This document shows positions 55,295 through 64,000 of a DNA stretch of 64,000 nt, one piece after another (position 1 is the first letter of the stretch; each line of letters opens with the position of its first letter). The notes below the pieces were generated by a model, which was given only the letters and a program-made list of their open reading frames with translations, was not told the origin of the DNA and searched no databases. Position numbers and translations under genes: made by a program. Source of the DNA: Notospermus geniculatus (taxonomy: Eukaryota; Nemertea; Pilidiophora; Heteronemertea; Lineidae); the NCBI GenBank assembly GCA_002633025.1, contig NMRB01000360.1:334216-398215 (forward strand). The letters run 5' to 3'.

Positions 55295-55880
55295 GTGCAT
55301 CAAAATGGTTACAGTGGATGGTTGGTGTTTACCACCATTGATACATAATAAGAGTCATATAGTTTACGAATTTTTGGCTAACAGGGGCTTCTTCAGGCAC
55401 GTTTGAAACGTACATTTTGAAAGTGTCTAAAGGAGGCCCTGGTGGTCGAAAATTCATAAACCATGTGACTTCTATTTAGCATTGATATTTTGTGTCATAT
55501 CGGTTGGTTGGGAGTTGTTGTTTTGATATCTGTTTGTTGTCACTTCGTGGTGACATGTTAATCTGTCAGTTGGCCAGATGTGCAGATTTTCCATTCACAA
55601 GAGATAACGAGAGAACATGTCACCTCTCCACTTCTCAGGGAATGTGAAATGGGGCCACCCAGTGTACCGGTAATGTGAAATCAGGGAAATCGACAGTTTT
55701 CTGTTTCATGGTGGTGTCGCATTCTTTGCACCAGTGTATTGTGATACATGTATTTGAATTTAGCCCTACTTGATTATGAAAAATTAGTGAGTGCAATGAT
55801 ACAGTGTAGGTAAAAACAATCAACACCTTTCCCATCCCCAGGCCTTGTCTTTTAAGGCTATAACCTTTGGGCTTCTTGTG

Positions 55881-55942
55881 CAATACCCAAACAATAGATA
55901 AACGTCGTCGTATGGCCTAACCGGGCGCTTGCGAAACCTCAC
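55881..55942. repeat. Right terminal inverted repeat of the derivative
   Basis: Inward-to-outward: CAATACCCAAACAATAGATA, AACGTCGTCGTATGGCCTAA, CCGGGCGCTTGCGAAACCTC, ACTA. It replaces the helicase side of copy 1 at the exact point where the two copies diverge. Confidence 0.75.
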
Positions 55943-56450
55943 TATTTTGATTTCTTATGACGACGTCTACTGTGAGTGGGGCTTTTAAGTTTTCCGAGCG
56001 CTGCCGAAAAGGCCTATGTTTGTGTGTACAGTAGGGGAGCGTCATGATGTCATGCGTATATGGATAGGCCTAATCGGAAAGGCCCATCGATCGATGATGC
56101 ATGGGGGCATAATAATAAGAGGTATAGGCCTATGTAAATATCAGTGATACCGGAAGAGCTGAACCCACTTGGTAGGTCTAATGGCAAAATGCGGTGATCC
56201 CATGCTACTGCACTTAGGCCTACTGTTTTAAATGCTAAGAATTTGTACCCAAAACTAGGCCAACGTTGACAATTCAATTTTTGCAAATGGTCTTGTTTCA
56301 CATAGGCTTATTGTAATGTGCTTAGGCCTACTCTGGTTACAGTGAAGTTCCACTAGGCCTAGTGTTAATTACTAGCCTATGGATTTTGATAGTTGTATTT
56401 GCAATAAAAAATTCATTTCAAGATATATCTTACGCATTTTTTTGTCATTG
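55943..56450. other. Intergenic, nothing recognised
   Basis: Rich in AGGCCTA words; no gene. Confidence 0.4.
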
Positions 56451-56458
56451 AGGGTTTG

Positions 56459-56604
56459 CTTTAGGTTCCAGAATCATTGAAACCCCTAAAACAATTAGAA
56501 CTCAGTCTAGAAGCATTGAATACTCATAAAAAGAGAGTACTTGAATGCTTTTAGAATGAGTCTAATTGTTTTTAGGGGTTTCAATGATTCTGGAACCCAA
56601 AGCT
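56459..56604. repeat. ~146-bp hairpin
   Basis: CTTTAGGTTCCAGAATCATT and AATGATTCTGGAACCCAAAG form the arm ends, continuing through GAAACCCCTAAAACAATTAGA. Confidence 0.8.
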
Positions 56605-56611
56605 AATCCTT

Positions 56612-56915
56612 AATGTGTTGGATTCCAACACTTTCTTAGTGTTCAATTTCCAACACTTCAAGTTGATAAATCCAACACTTGATCGTGTTACCTCACTCAC
56701 ATTTCAACATTTCATACAGTTGGATTCAACACTTCTTAAACGTGGATTCAACACTTCATACACGTGGATTCAACACTTCATAGATGTTAGAAATCCAACA
56801 CTTGGCAAATCATACTTTCAACACTTTTAAGTGTTGTCACTCTCAAGCCTCTTAGAAAGTGTTGGATGCAACATTTATAAAGTTGAATACAACACTTGAG
56901 TTTTTAGAGTGTGCA
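56612..56915. repeat. Degenerate tandem array of TGGATTCAACACTT
   Basis: A dozen or so copies of TCCAACACTT / TTCAACACTT at 15-30 bp spacing; some are in the opposite orientation (AAGTGTTG). Confidence 0.8.
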
Positions 56916-57183
56916 GTTTTATGTTGCAAGAACCACAGATTGGGGTAAGATAGCTGACTGACATGTGAATCGCAGTATCGGTACGTTGTTCTTTCCTTAC
57001 GTGACGCTCCTGCCCCTTTTCGGCCTGGACGCCGAGGAGGGCTGGTCCGGCAAGCGTAGAATTGGGACTTAGGTCTACTGTTGCCGAATGGGAAGTTTGT
57101 CGAATGGGAAGTTTAATTGTTTTGAGTCCTAAAGATCGAGTTCGTGGACTAGCCTAGGCCTACAATTTGTTCCTTTCTTAATT
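56916..57183. other. Intergenic, nothing recognised
   Basis: No supported feature. Confidence 0.3.
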
Positions 57184-57807
57184 ATCTCCCCGCTTTTTGA
57201 AAAAAGTCGGGGAGATATTGTTTTACCCTCCGTCGTCAGTCCGGCCGTCCGTCTGTCCGTCCGTCCGAAAGTGATATCTCCTCCTAGACCGTTCAACGGA
57301 GGAGCTTGAAACTTTAGTATGTGTTAGGTACTCATCCACTATTGTGCACAACACTCTTGGAATTTCGGTCCAACTCCCTGTCTTTCCACCAGGGGGCGTT
57401 ATGTGAAAAACACATTTATGGTCATTACTCCTAAAGTAATTGTGATAAAGTGATGAAATGTTGTGTGAAGGTTTATCTGTGACAGCTTCACAATATATCA
57501 TAGGGGTTTTGACCTTGACCTAGTTTCAAGGTCACAGGGGTCAAACTTCGATAAAAACCATGAGCCGTCCAAAAGTGATATCTCCTCCTTCACCGTTCAA
57601 TGGGGGAGTTTGAAACTTTGGTATATATTATGTACCCATCCACTAATGTGCACAACACTCCCAACCCCCAATGTACTTCGATCGAACTCGGCCTCTTCCC
57701 ACCAGGGGTCAATATATGAAAGACACAGGAAAAATAACCATGTCACCATTACTTCCTGTCGAAAGCGGGGAGATATGCGATGGGCTTCCCATCGACATTG
57801 CTCTAGT
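57184..57807. repeat. ~620-bp element with TCTCCCCGC / GCGGGGAGA ends
   Basis: It opens with a small hairpin (ATCTCCCCGC...GTCGGGGAGAT), then GTCCGTCC repeats. Two diverged halves share AAAGTGATATCTCCTCC and GTGCACAACACTC. It closes with GAAAGCGGGGAGATATGCGA. Repeats of this look are common in marine invertebrate genomes. Confidence 0.65.
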
Positions 57808-58183
57808 TTCTTTTTAATTTAGGCCTACATTTTCGTTTGTTTATTCACAGCCACGTGGTCGCGGATAACTCCGTGAGTTATGGGGTCACTGCGCGAGTTT
57901 TCAAGAACTACTTTCTATGCTAGCAAATAATGATTTCTCCCTTGGCGTAATATTACGCTAAATCGGCGTAATATTACGCACAATACAGTAAGCCCCAAAA
58001 TGACGCCACCCCCCCCCCCCCAAAAAAAAATACAACAGATTCGAGTTGTCCTCTGAACGGAACAGTTCAATGTTCCAACTGTGCCAGATTATAAGGGTAT
58101 TGTAGACTAATCCTCCCTAATGAAATGCCTGAACAACCATAGCGAAACTGACGCCAATTAAAATGCTTTACCTGCGGTTACAA
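57808..58183. other. Intergenic
   Basis: Contains GGCGTAATATTACGC palindromic words (57944-57981) and a C-run/A-run near 58010-58030. No gene. Confidence 0.4.
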
Positions 58184-58818
58184 GCTTAAAGCTGAACTTA
58201 ATAGATATAAACCCCAAGCGGCAGAGGTAGAAATTACGAACAGCCACAAGGCACTTCCAAACTACCTCAGAAAACGATACACCCTCTCGGACGGTCACAG
58301 TTGGTTTCACTTGCCACCACGCTCTTGAACAGTAAAGATCTCAGCACAGCTGCCAAATGAGAAAAAAATTTGTGATGGCACCGAGATTCGAATCCACAAC
58401 CCTCTGATCGATTCGCCAACCTCTTTCGTTACGCGCCACGAAGACTGCTTGCATACGACGACGCCTATCTACAATAAAGGCGCTGTGGTTTTGAAGATCT
58501 CCATGAGGAAATAAAGCGATCGGAATTGTCGTCATGCAAGCAAGCAGTCTTCGTGGCGCGTACAGAAAGAGGTTGGCGAATCGATCAGAGGGATGTGGGT
58601 TCGAATCTCGGTGCCATCACAGATTATTTTTCGTTTTTTCTCATTTGGCAGCTGTGCTGAGGTCTTTACTGTTCAAGAGCGTGGTGGCAAGTGAAACCAA
58701 CTGTGACCGTCCGAGAGGGTGTATCGTTTTCAGAGGTTGTTTGGAAGTGCCTTGTGGCTGTTCGTAATTTCTACCTCTGCGGCTTGGGGTTTATATCTAT
58801 TAAGTTCAGCTTTAAGCT
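58184..58818. mobile_element. Inverted pair of a tRNA-derived SINE-like element
   Basis: The outer ends CTTAAAGCTGAACTTAATAG and CTATTAAGTTCAGCTTTAAG are inverted copies. Each arm of about 250 bp includes TGGGTTCGAATCTCGGTGCC-type B-box sequence (left arm with a one-base difference) next to GGTTGGCGAATCGATCAGAG. The centre is near 58490. Confidence 0.8.
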
Positions 58819-59116
58819 GGACATGGGTGATCAACATTAGGGTTTTTTTCACTTGGCAAGTGCGCGCACATGAGCACATTCCCTAAACCCGCAGTTATCT
58901 ATGATTGGTTGGTTGGTCCAAGTAGGCGTGGATTCGTAACAATAGCAATTGTGCCATGCAGTATTCCAGTGTTCATGAATAACTGGACAAGCCTCGTCGA
59001 CAACGAAAGCCTGCAATAGAATGTCATGCCCCCTATATGAGATGGGTCGCAACTCTGACGGAATGAGGGCCAGCAGGGCACTGACAGACAGAAATCTGAC
59101 ATGGGGGGGGGGGGGG
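58819..59116. other. Intergenic up to the gap
   Basis: No gene; ends in a run of 14 G directly before the Ns. Confidence 0.4.
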
Positions 59117-59341
59117 NNNNNNNNNNNNNNNNNNNNNNNNNNNNNNNNNNNNNNNNNNNNNNNNNNNNNNNNNNNNNNNNNNNNNNNNNNNNNNNNNNNN
59201 NNNNNNNNNNNNNNNNNNNNNNNNNNNNNNNNNNNNNNNNNNNNNNNNNNNNNNNNNNNNNNNNNNNNNNNNNNNNNNNNNNNNNNNNNNNNNNNNNNNN
59301 NNNNNNNNNNNNNNNNNNNNNNNNNNNNNNNNNNNNNNNNN
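59117..59341. other. Assembly gap (225 N)
   Basis: A continuous run of N preceded by poly-G, so sequencing probably failed in the homopolymer. Confidence 0.99.
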
Positions 59342-59377
59342 AGCCGCGGTTCATTTTGCGAATAGGTCGCTTCAAAG

Positions 59378-59585
59378 ACGAGACCGTTCAGACAGTTTCC
59401 GCATTGTCGTCACTTGCGCGAGAGCATATGAACACAATAGGGCGAGCAAGTATTAGACCATTGAGACCGTGTCCCATTGTCGCCATTTGCGCGAGCAAAT
59501 AAATACAATGGGGCGAGCAAGTAGCTTCATAACATTGGACCATCGAGACCGTGTCCCATTGTCGCCATTTGCGCGCGAGTAAATA
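59378..59585. repeat. ~85-bp tandem repeat
   Basis: About two and a half copies of GAGACCGTGTCCCATTGTCG...CAATGGGGCGAGCAAGTA. The array resumes at about 59748-59785 beyond an inserted MITE. Confidence 0.8.
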
Positions 59586-59744
59586 GTGAGCTTAAGAAAC
59601 CATAAGTTAACGTTAACGTTAACGTTAATGACATCATTTTGACGTCACATCGAATGAATCTGTTGCATTTCTTCTAGTGGTGACGTCATTTTGACGTAAT
59701 TACATGTAGCGTTAGCGTTAACGTTTGGTTTCTTAAACTCACTA
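59584..59744. mobile_element. 161-bp MITE with TAGTGAG / CTCACTA ends
   Basis: TAGTGAGCTTAAGAAACC faces GGTTTCTTAAACTCACTA. The interior has GTTAACGTTAACG and two GACGTCA-type words. It interrupts the tandem repeat. Confidence 0.8.
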
Positions 59745-60289
59745 ATGTATACAATGGCCGAGTAAGCACTCGAGACCGTCAAGACTATTTCCAATTTGCT
59801 ACGCCCGTCATGGCGAGGAAAAACGACAAACTTCTCAAACTGACTTGGAAAATGTTGACACTCCATGGGGGAATTCGTACAGTTTTTGTATGGGAGTGGT
59901 GTCCTACTATGTATAAGTTGCGGTCAGACTTGCATCTCAAAACGGTTTTAAGATTTAGGCGCCCCAATATAATAATACGCTTCAAAAGCGTTTTACTGTT
60001 TTACTCGATCCACGTTTATAACCGAAGAAATTGGATTGAGTGAACATTTCTGGGCGCATACGGGGAAAATTTTAGTCCTTTTATAACCCTATTCAAAACC
60101 ACAACTGCCGTTAATTCAATAACAGCTACTGCACATACCCTTTCCGCATTGGTTATATGCATCAGTGCCAATGACCAGCATGAATGCCTCAAACCTATTG
60201 GCCAGATGAAGACAACAGGCGCTATGACTGACAGGCTTAATCAACATATCAATATAAAACTACGGTCCTTGCTCGCGTCTATCTGCTAA
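59745..60289. other. Intergenic, nothing recognised
   Basis: Short ORFs on both strands without domains. Confidence 0.35.
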
Positions 60290-60536
60290 TGCCCGCTGTA
60301 CACGATCCCTCAAAGTTGGATGAAAAAAATTTGACCAAAAAGATTGATCGTGTATGGCGGGAAATTGGATGAAATATTTTTCATCAATCAAAGATTGATG
60401 GAATAGAGCCGGTCCTATTTTTGAATGACGAATTGATAAAATTTGACCGTGTACGGCGGGGCCCTCTGCATAAAAATTTGACCAAAATGATTGATGAAAA
60501 AGTTTGATGAAAATGATTGATCGTGTACAGCGGCCA
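60290..60536. repeat. MITE with GCCGCTGTACACGATC ends
   Basis: GCCCGCTGTACACGATC and GATCGTGTACAGCGGCC are inverted ends. Two internal variants (GATCGTGTATGGCGGG, GACCGTGTACGGCGGGG) and repeated AATTTGACCAAAA words suggest nested or tandem ends. Confidence 0.75.
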
Positions 60537-60705
60537 TAAGTGAAAAAAGCCTATTGAGTTGTTCAAACTGGCCAAATGACTGTATTGCCAATAACAAAAC
60601 AATGTTTATAGTGGATTATCGTTACAATGAACTGTGCTAGGAACGTTCCAGACATTGTTTGATTGTGGTGCGCTCAGAACAGTTCCGATAAGAACACTCG
60701 GAGCA
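60537..60705. other. Short spacer
   Basis: Nothing recognised. Confidence 0.3.
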
Positions 60706-60814
60706 GGGCCCATGTTCCCGAAGCCGTCGTAAGGTTAACGATGTCGTTACGCTATGCATTTTTCCAGTTTTAACGACATCGTTAACCTAACGACGGCTTC
60801 GGGAACATGGACCC
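60706..60814. repeat. 109-bp hairpin element
   Basis: GGGCCCATGTTCCCGAAGCC and GGCTTCGGGAACATGGACCC form arms that continue through GTTAACGATGTCGTTA. Confidence 0.85.
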
Positions 60815-60831
60815 AGAACAGTTACTGTGCC

Positions 60832-61001
60832 GGTGTGAAAGGAATTGAAGTCCCCTGGTATCAAAGTCCGGTCTTATTGTTCAGCGAGGGATTAGAATAC
60901 ATATATGGCTGGAGAGACCATGACCATTCAAATATAACCTTACAATAGCGGGCTATTATTTTGCGGATCTGCCTTCCTAGGACGCTGATTCCTGTCACAC
61001 C
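60832..61001. repeat. MITE, family 3 (copy 2)
   Basis: GGTGTGAAAGGAATTGAAGT to CTGATTCCTGTCACACC, with interior TTATTGTTCAGCGAGGGATT; matches 42532-42696. Confidence 0.8.
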
Positions 61002-61910
61002 GCCAGGTATCATGGATGGAAGGGCTGACCGCGTTAATTGTCGCATATCAGGATGCAGTTCTCGAATTTGGAAATGATCCCTTCAGAATTGCTGCGAGGC
61101 TTGGCGGTGAATTCGACCTGACATATCATACCCGTCGAATATACGCATCAGAGAATATTAACCCCATTCGTAAAGCTTGAAAGTGTCCGCCGCAGAATAG
61201 GTAGGGCCGGATCCAGGGTGGGGGTGGGGGTGCGGCCCCTACTTTTGGCAGAGCAGTGATTTTTAGCAAGAAAACTTTAATGACATAAAAACTCAAGTAT
61301 TTTGCTCTCAGATGCCAGGAAAATGCCTCTGGGAGGGCCCCACCCCCCCCCCCCCGTTTGGTCTTTCCGCTTTCGGTGCTCACCACCTCCGTCGGGCGAC
61401 GTCGAGCTACGCCGCACTTTCTGTCAAGGGGCCATATCCGGCTCTTTAGCAGCAAGAGATGGGTGGTAACCTACCTCCAGTCCAGATCCCGAGAGAAGGG
61501 ATGACAGGGTTTGCTTATACTTTTGAAAATTTGAGAAACCCAGAAGAACTACATTATGTTTGCAGGTTACAAACCCGAGCTGGTTGAATTTCTAATCTCT
61601 GGCGATTGGTTTCTAGCCATGCCCCTTAATCCGTCATTCAACAATTAAGTGGATACTTTTTACAGGGGGATACTCTTTACTGTTACACCGGTAATACTTC
61701 ACCATTAGGAGGTGACTGGACTGTGAATTGTGTGTAACAGAACCCACTTTAACGACTTCATGGTTCATTCCTAATCTTATTAACAGCCAAGTGCAAACAA
61801 GCGTTACACGACGTATTAGTTAGTGTTGAAAGACCTATTATGTAATTCCATGGTCAGATTACATTGAGCAGTTGGAACTGTGGAACAGTCCCGTTCAGAG
61901 GACAACTCTG
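61002..61910. other. Intergenic with G-run and C-run blocks
   Basis: 61208-61236 is G-rich (GGGTGGGGGTGGGGG) and 61338-61356 C-rich. Short ORFs only; no gene supported. Confidence 0.4.
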
Positions 61911-62082
61911 AAGGAGCAGTCAGCCGCGCATATTGCTAACAGATGGCAGCACAGTCTTAGCGGACCAAATGTACAGGAAATCTATTATGATCGCTGCTCG
62001 ATCGATAATGACTGGGGCCGCTAGATGCATTGAATTGGGCCCTAGTGACACCTAGTGGTCAACTCGCTGACAGCTCCTATTG
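61911..62082. repeat. Inverted-repeat element, family 2 (copy 2)
   Basis: AAGGAGCAGTCAGCC to GCTGACAGCTCCT; shares GATCGCTGCTCGATC and ATGCATTGAATTGGGC with 42084-42252. Confidence 0.75.
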
Positions 62083-62344
62083 ATGTGACGTCGAAATGAT
62101 GCCATCAACGCCAGCGCTAGCGCCAAAGAATGGCCTCCCAAGCCCACTAATATGAATGATTTGTTCCACGCGGTCGTGCCTCAGACGCAAATTGATCCAA
62201 AAAACACAATCGCTGCCTTCTGTGCCGTCGCAAGGTCAACCTGATATCAATACAAGGGATACATGGAAGTTTTCATGGCCCCATTTCAAATTACAAATCA
62301 CGAATATGAAATACCGGTAGAAACAGGTTTCTAAGGTGAAAGTC
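62083..62344. other. Short spacer
   Basis: Nothing recognised. Confidence 0.3.
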
Positions 62345-62446
62345 ATCGCGTCCTTCTACCAGATTCGAACCCACGGACCCTCGCATAAGGCATCAATCGC
62401 CAGCACTAAGGGGCAGCACGCCTTAACCACTAGGCCAAATCCCCAT
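62345..62446 (-). tRNA. tRNA-like sequence with long variable arm (pseudo-tRNA or SINE head)
   Basis: On the minus strand: A-box-like TGGCCTAGTGGTTAAGGC and B-box GGGTTCGAATC about 50 bases apart, as in Leu/Ser tRNAs. The ends (GGGGATT and TAGAAGG) do not pair, so a functional tRNA is unlikely. Confidence 0.5.
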
Positions 62447-62787
62447 CTTCAAAAAAGATAGTTCAATGGTCTATGTTAAACGAGGCGTCCATCAGTACCC
62501 TGCGAGTAGCCCAAACAATCTCCGAATCAACTTACAAATTTATGTGATTTAGTGAATTCGTAGACAGGCCTAAATCAGCAGCTGACCGCGTGCTAAATGG
62601 TATCCAAGAGAGTGAACCTATGGCAGTCGTGAAATAATGAATTTTTCAGAGATTATTATTCCACACAATTAACACTACATGTAGGCCTATATGTCTCCAA
62701 ACTGGCGGCGATTGATCATGCTTTGATAGGATTCCTCGCCGTCTACTCATTCATAAGTTGCAGAGCTTTGGGATAAATGGCGGGCTC
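62447..62787. other. Intergenic, nothing recognised
   Basis: No supported feature. Confidence 0.3.
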
Positions 62788-63221
62788 CTTAAAGCTGAAC
62801 TTAATAGTTATAAACCCCAAGCGGCAGAGGTAGAAATTACGAACAGTCACAAGGCACTTCCAAACTACCTCTGAAAACGATACACCCTCTCGGACGGTCA
62901 CAGTTGGTTTCACTTGCCACCACGCTCTTGAAGAGACAAGATCTCAGCACAGCTGCCATATGAGAAAAAACGAAAAATTAATAATCTCTGATGGCACCGA
63001 GATTCGAACCCACAACCCTCTGATCGATTCGCCAACCTCTTTCTGTACCCGCCACGAAGACTGCTTGCATACAACGACGCCGATCTACAATAAAGGCGCT
63101 GTGGTTTTGAAGATCTCCATGAGGAAATAAAGCGCTCGGAATTGTCGTCGTGCAAGCAAGCAGCCCTCGTGGCGCGTACAGAAAGAGGTTGGGGTTTATA
63201 TCTATTAAGTTCAGCTTTAAG
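62788..63221. mobile_element. Second SINE-like inverted pair, one arm shortened
   Basis: The left arm (CCTTAAAGCTGAACTTAATA..., GAGATTCGAACCCACAACCC) matches 58184-58480. The right arm keeps only its inner start and outer end (GGTTTATATCTATTAAGTTC), with the middle deleted. Confidence 0.8.
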
Positions 63222-63345
63222 TGGATCGCTAGTTATCTCACTGATAGGAAACAAAGAGTATGTCTGCATGGCGAATTTTCTGCTGTAAGGGATTAACTTC
63301 AGGTGTTCCACAGGGCTCCATTCTTGGCCCTCTTTTGTTTTTAGG
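63222..63345 (+). pseudogene. Non-LTR reverse transcriptase fragment
   Basis: WIASYLTDRKQRVCLHGEFS, then a stop and frame change, then SGVPQGSILGPLLF (RT motif 4 region). It is directly followed by a short hairpin (AGGCTTGCC...GGCAAGCCT) at 63342-63371. Confidence 0.75.
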
Positions 63346-63640
63346 CTTGCCCGCGCATGCGTGGCAAGCCTATTTCGAAGGAGGGGAACCGAGCATTCTT
63401 CGGAGCAGCGTTCGCCATGTAACATCGTCGAAGACGGCAGAATGGCTGCACTCGTGCGTGGGAGAGTTGCCTTGGCGAGGACATTATCATAATTAATAAT
63501 ACCGCGACCACTCTCGCCCCAGGAATCTTCGCGTACTTTGTCCCCATGCTTAAGTATAGCCGTAAAGCCTAGGTGCTGTAAAACGTCGTAGACATCGACG
63601 CATTTCACCTGTTTGCGAACAGATAAACCCTTTTGCACGG
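63346..63640 (-). CDS. Weak hypothetical ORF 5' part
   Basis: The minus-strand frame from 63638 (MQKGLSVRKQVKCVDVYDVL) stays open and runs into SINE and RT repeat sequence, so at most its first ~95 codons could be real. No domain recognised. Confidence 0.15.
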
Positions 63641-64000
63641 CCTAAAGTGATAAAACCAAGCGAGAAGGAACAATTAGCTATCTATTGGCGCTAGTGACAA
63701 GGTGCTGTTTGCTTCCTGAGTGGAGTGGTACTGGCTCATTTCTTCGAATCGGCATCATATCGCGAAGAAGTTTAATTTTTTTATTTCCTGCTAAACCACA
63801 GACAAAAACCATTTGTGTCAGAACCGATTCTGTCCAGGCCGTGGCTTAGCCATCCTCACTGGAGACAATGTTTTTGAAGGACAGCAAACAACAGTGAATG
63901 GCTAGCTTTTATGGCGTGGGGGCAAAGTTACCGTAATTGATCTGGGAGGCGCTGGCGGTCTCCCCAGAACAAAATTTAAAATCTAGATCCTCTCAGATGC
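63641..64000. other. Window end, nothing recognised
   Basis: No supported feature. Confidence 0.3.

Larger units (their letters stand above)
54336..55942 (+). mobile_element. Internally deleted derivative of the DUF6589 element
   Basis: Left: TACGACGACGTTTATCTATT at 54340-54360. Right: AATAGATAAACGTCGTCGTA at 55893-55912, continuing outward to GCGCTTGCGAAACCTCACTA. Between these inverted ends lie the DUF6589 3' coding part and its 3' flank, but no helicase. The left copy lacks the outermost ~25 bp, which are supplied by the adjacent palindrome. Confidence 0.65.

Noticed and set aside
58899-59502. ORFs crossing the N gap
   Set aside because: They consist mainly of unknown residues from Ns.
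59590-59640. Telomere-like repeat (GTTAACG)n
   Set aside because: Only about three GTTAAC units, part of a MITE arm and not a telomeric array.
62345-62446. Functional tRNA-Leu/Ser gene
   Set aside because: Good internal promoter, but the ends do not form an acceptor stem.
62910-63638. 242-codon minus-strand ORF
   Set aside because: Most of it is the SINE-like inverted pair and RT debris read in one frame; only its first part is kept, at very low confidence.

Overview
This is a 64-kb piece of an animal nuclear genome. It has split genes with GT-AG introns, metazoan families (acid ceramidase, CNBD2-like cyclic-nucleotide-binding protein, ACSF2-like acyl-CoA synthetases), non-LTR retrotransposon debris, tRNA-derived SINEs and very many small inverted-repeat elements. 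The palindromic words TAGGCCTA, TACATGTA and TACCGGTA recur throughout. With the gene content they suggest a marine invertebrate deuterostome (echinoderm, hemichordate or lancelet). I favour an echinoderm-like genome but cannot prove it. Gaps (single N at 26331 and 47467, 225 N at 59117-59341) show this is a draft assembly.

Layout. 0.4-3.7 kb: an acid ceramidase gene (+), first exon probably outside the window, ending with a polyadenylation signal. 3.7-10.4 kb: mostly repeats plus two weak ORFs. 10.4-14.8 kb: a CNBD2-like gene (+), for which I can build a 12-exon, 746-residue model with consistent splice phases. 12.4-23.9 kb: a direct tandem duplication of about 5.8 kb. Each unit runs from a CNBD2 intron, through the CNBD2 3' exons and a repeat-rich spacer, into an acyl-CoA synthetase gene on the minus strand. 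The first unit therefore ends in a chopped synthetase tail and the second begins with a headless CNBD2. 23.5-38.4 kb: an array of intronless ACSF2-like synthetases, all on the minus strand. Three are intact (B, D, E), one (C) is destroyed by a LINE insertion with a deletion, and several short 3' remnants lie in paralogous spacer blocks.

38.4-43.4 kb: a satellite with higher-order structure, minisatellites, a tRNA-like sequence and miniature transposons. 43.4-55.9 kb: the most unusual region. A multi-exon gene for a DUF6589-type protein with an N-terminal zinc-binding cluster (+) converges on a frameshifted RecQ-like DNA helicase gene (-), with an imperfect hairpin between their 3' ends. A second, 5'-deleted copy of the DUF6589 3' end without the helicase lies at 54.3-55.3 kb between inverted copies of a terminal-repeat-like sequence. 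I read this as a large helicase-bearing DNA transposon plus an internally deleted derivative. 55.9-64 kb: an almost gene-free field of inverted-repeat elements, SINE inverted pairs, tandem repeats, a gap and one RT fragment.

By family knowledge, acid ceramidase acts in lysosomal sphingolipid breakdown, ACSF2-like enzymes activate medium-chain fatty acids, and CNBD2 is a cAMP-binding protein of the male germ line in mammals. There is no operon-like logic; the neighbourhood is shaped mainly by segmental duplication and transposable elements.
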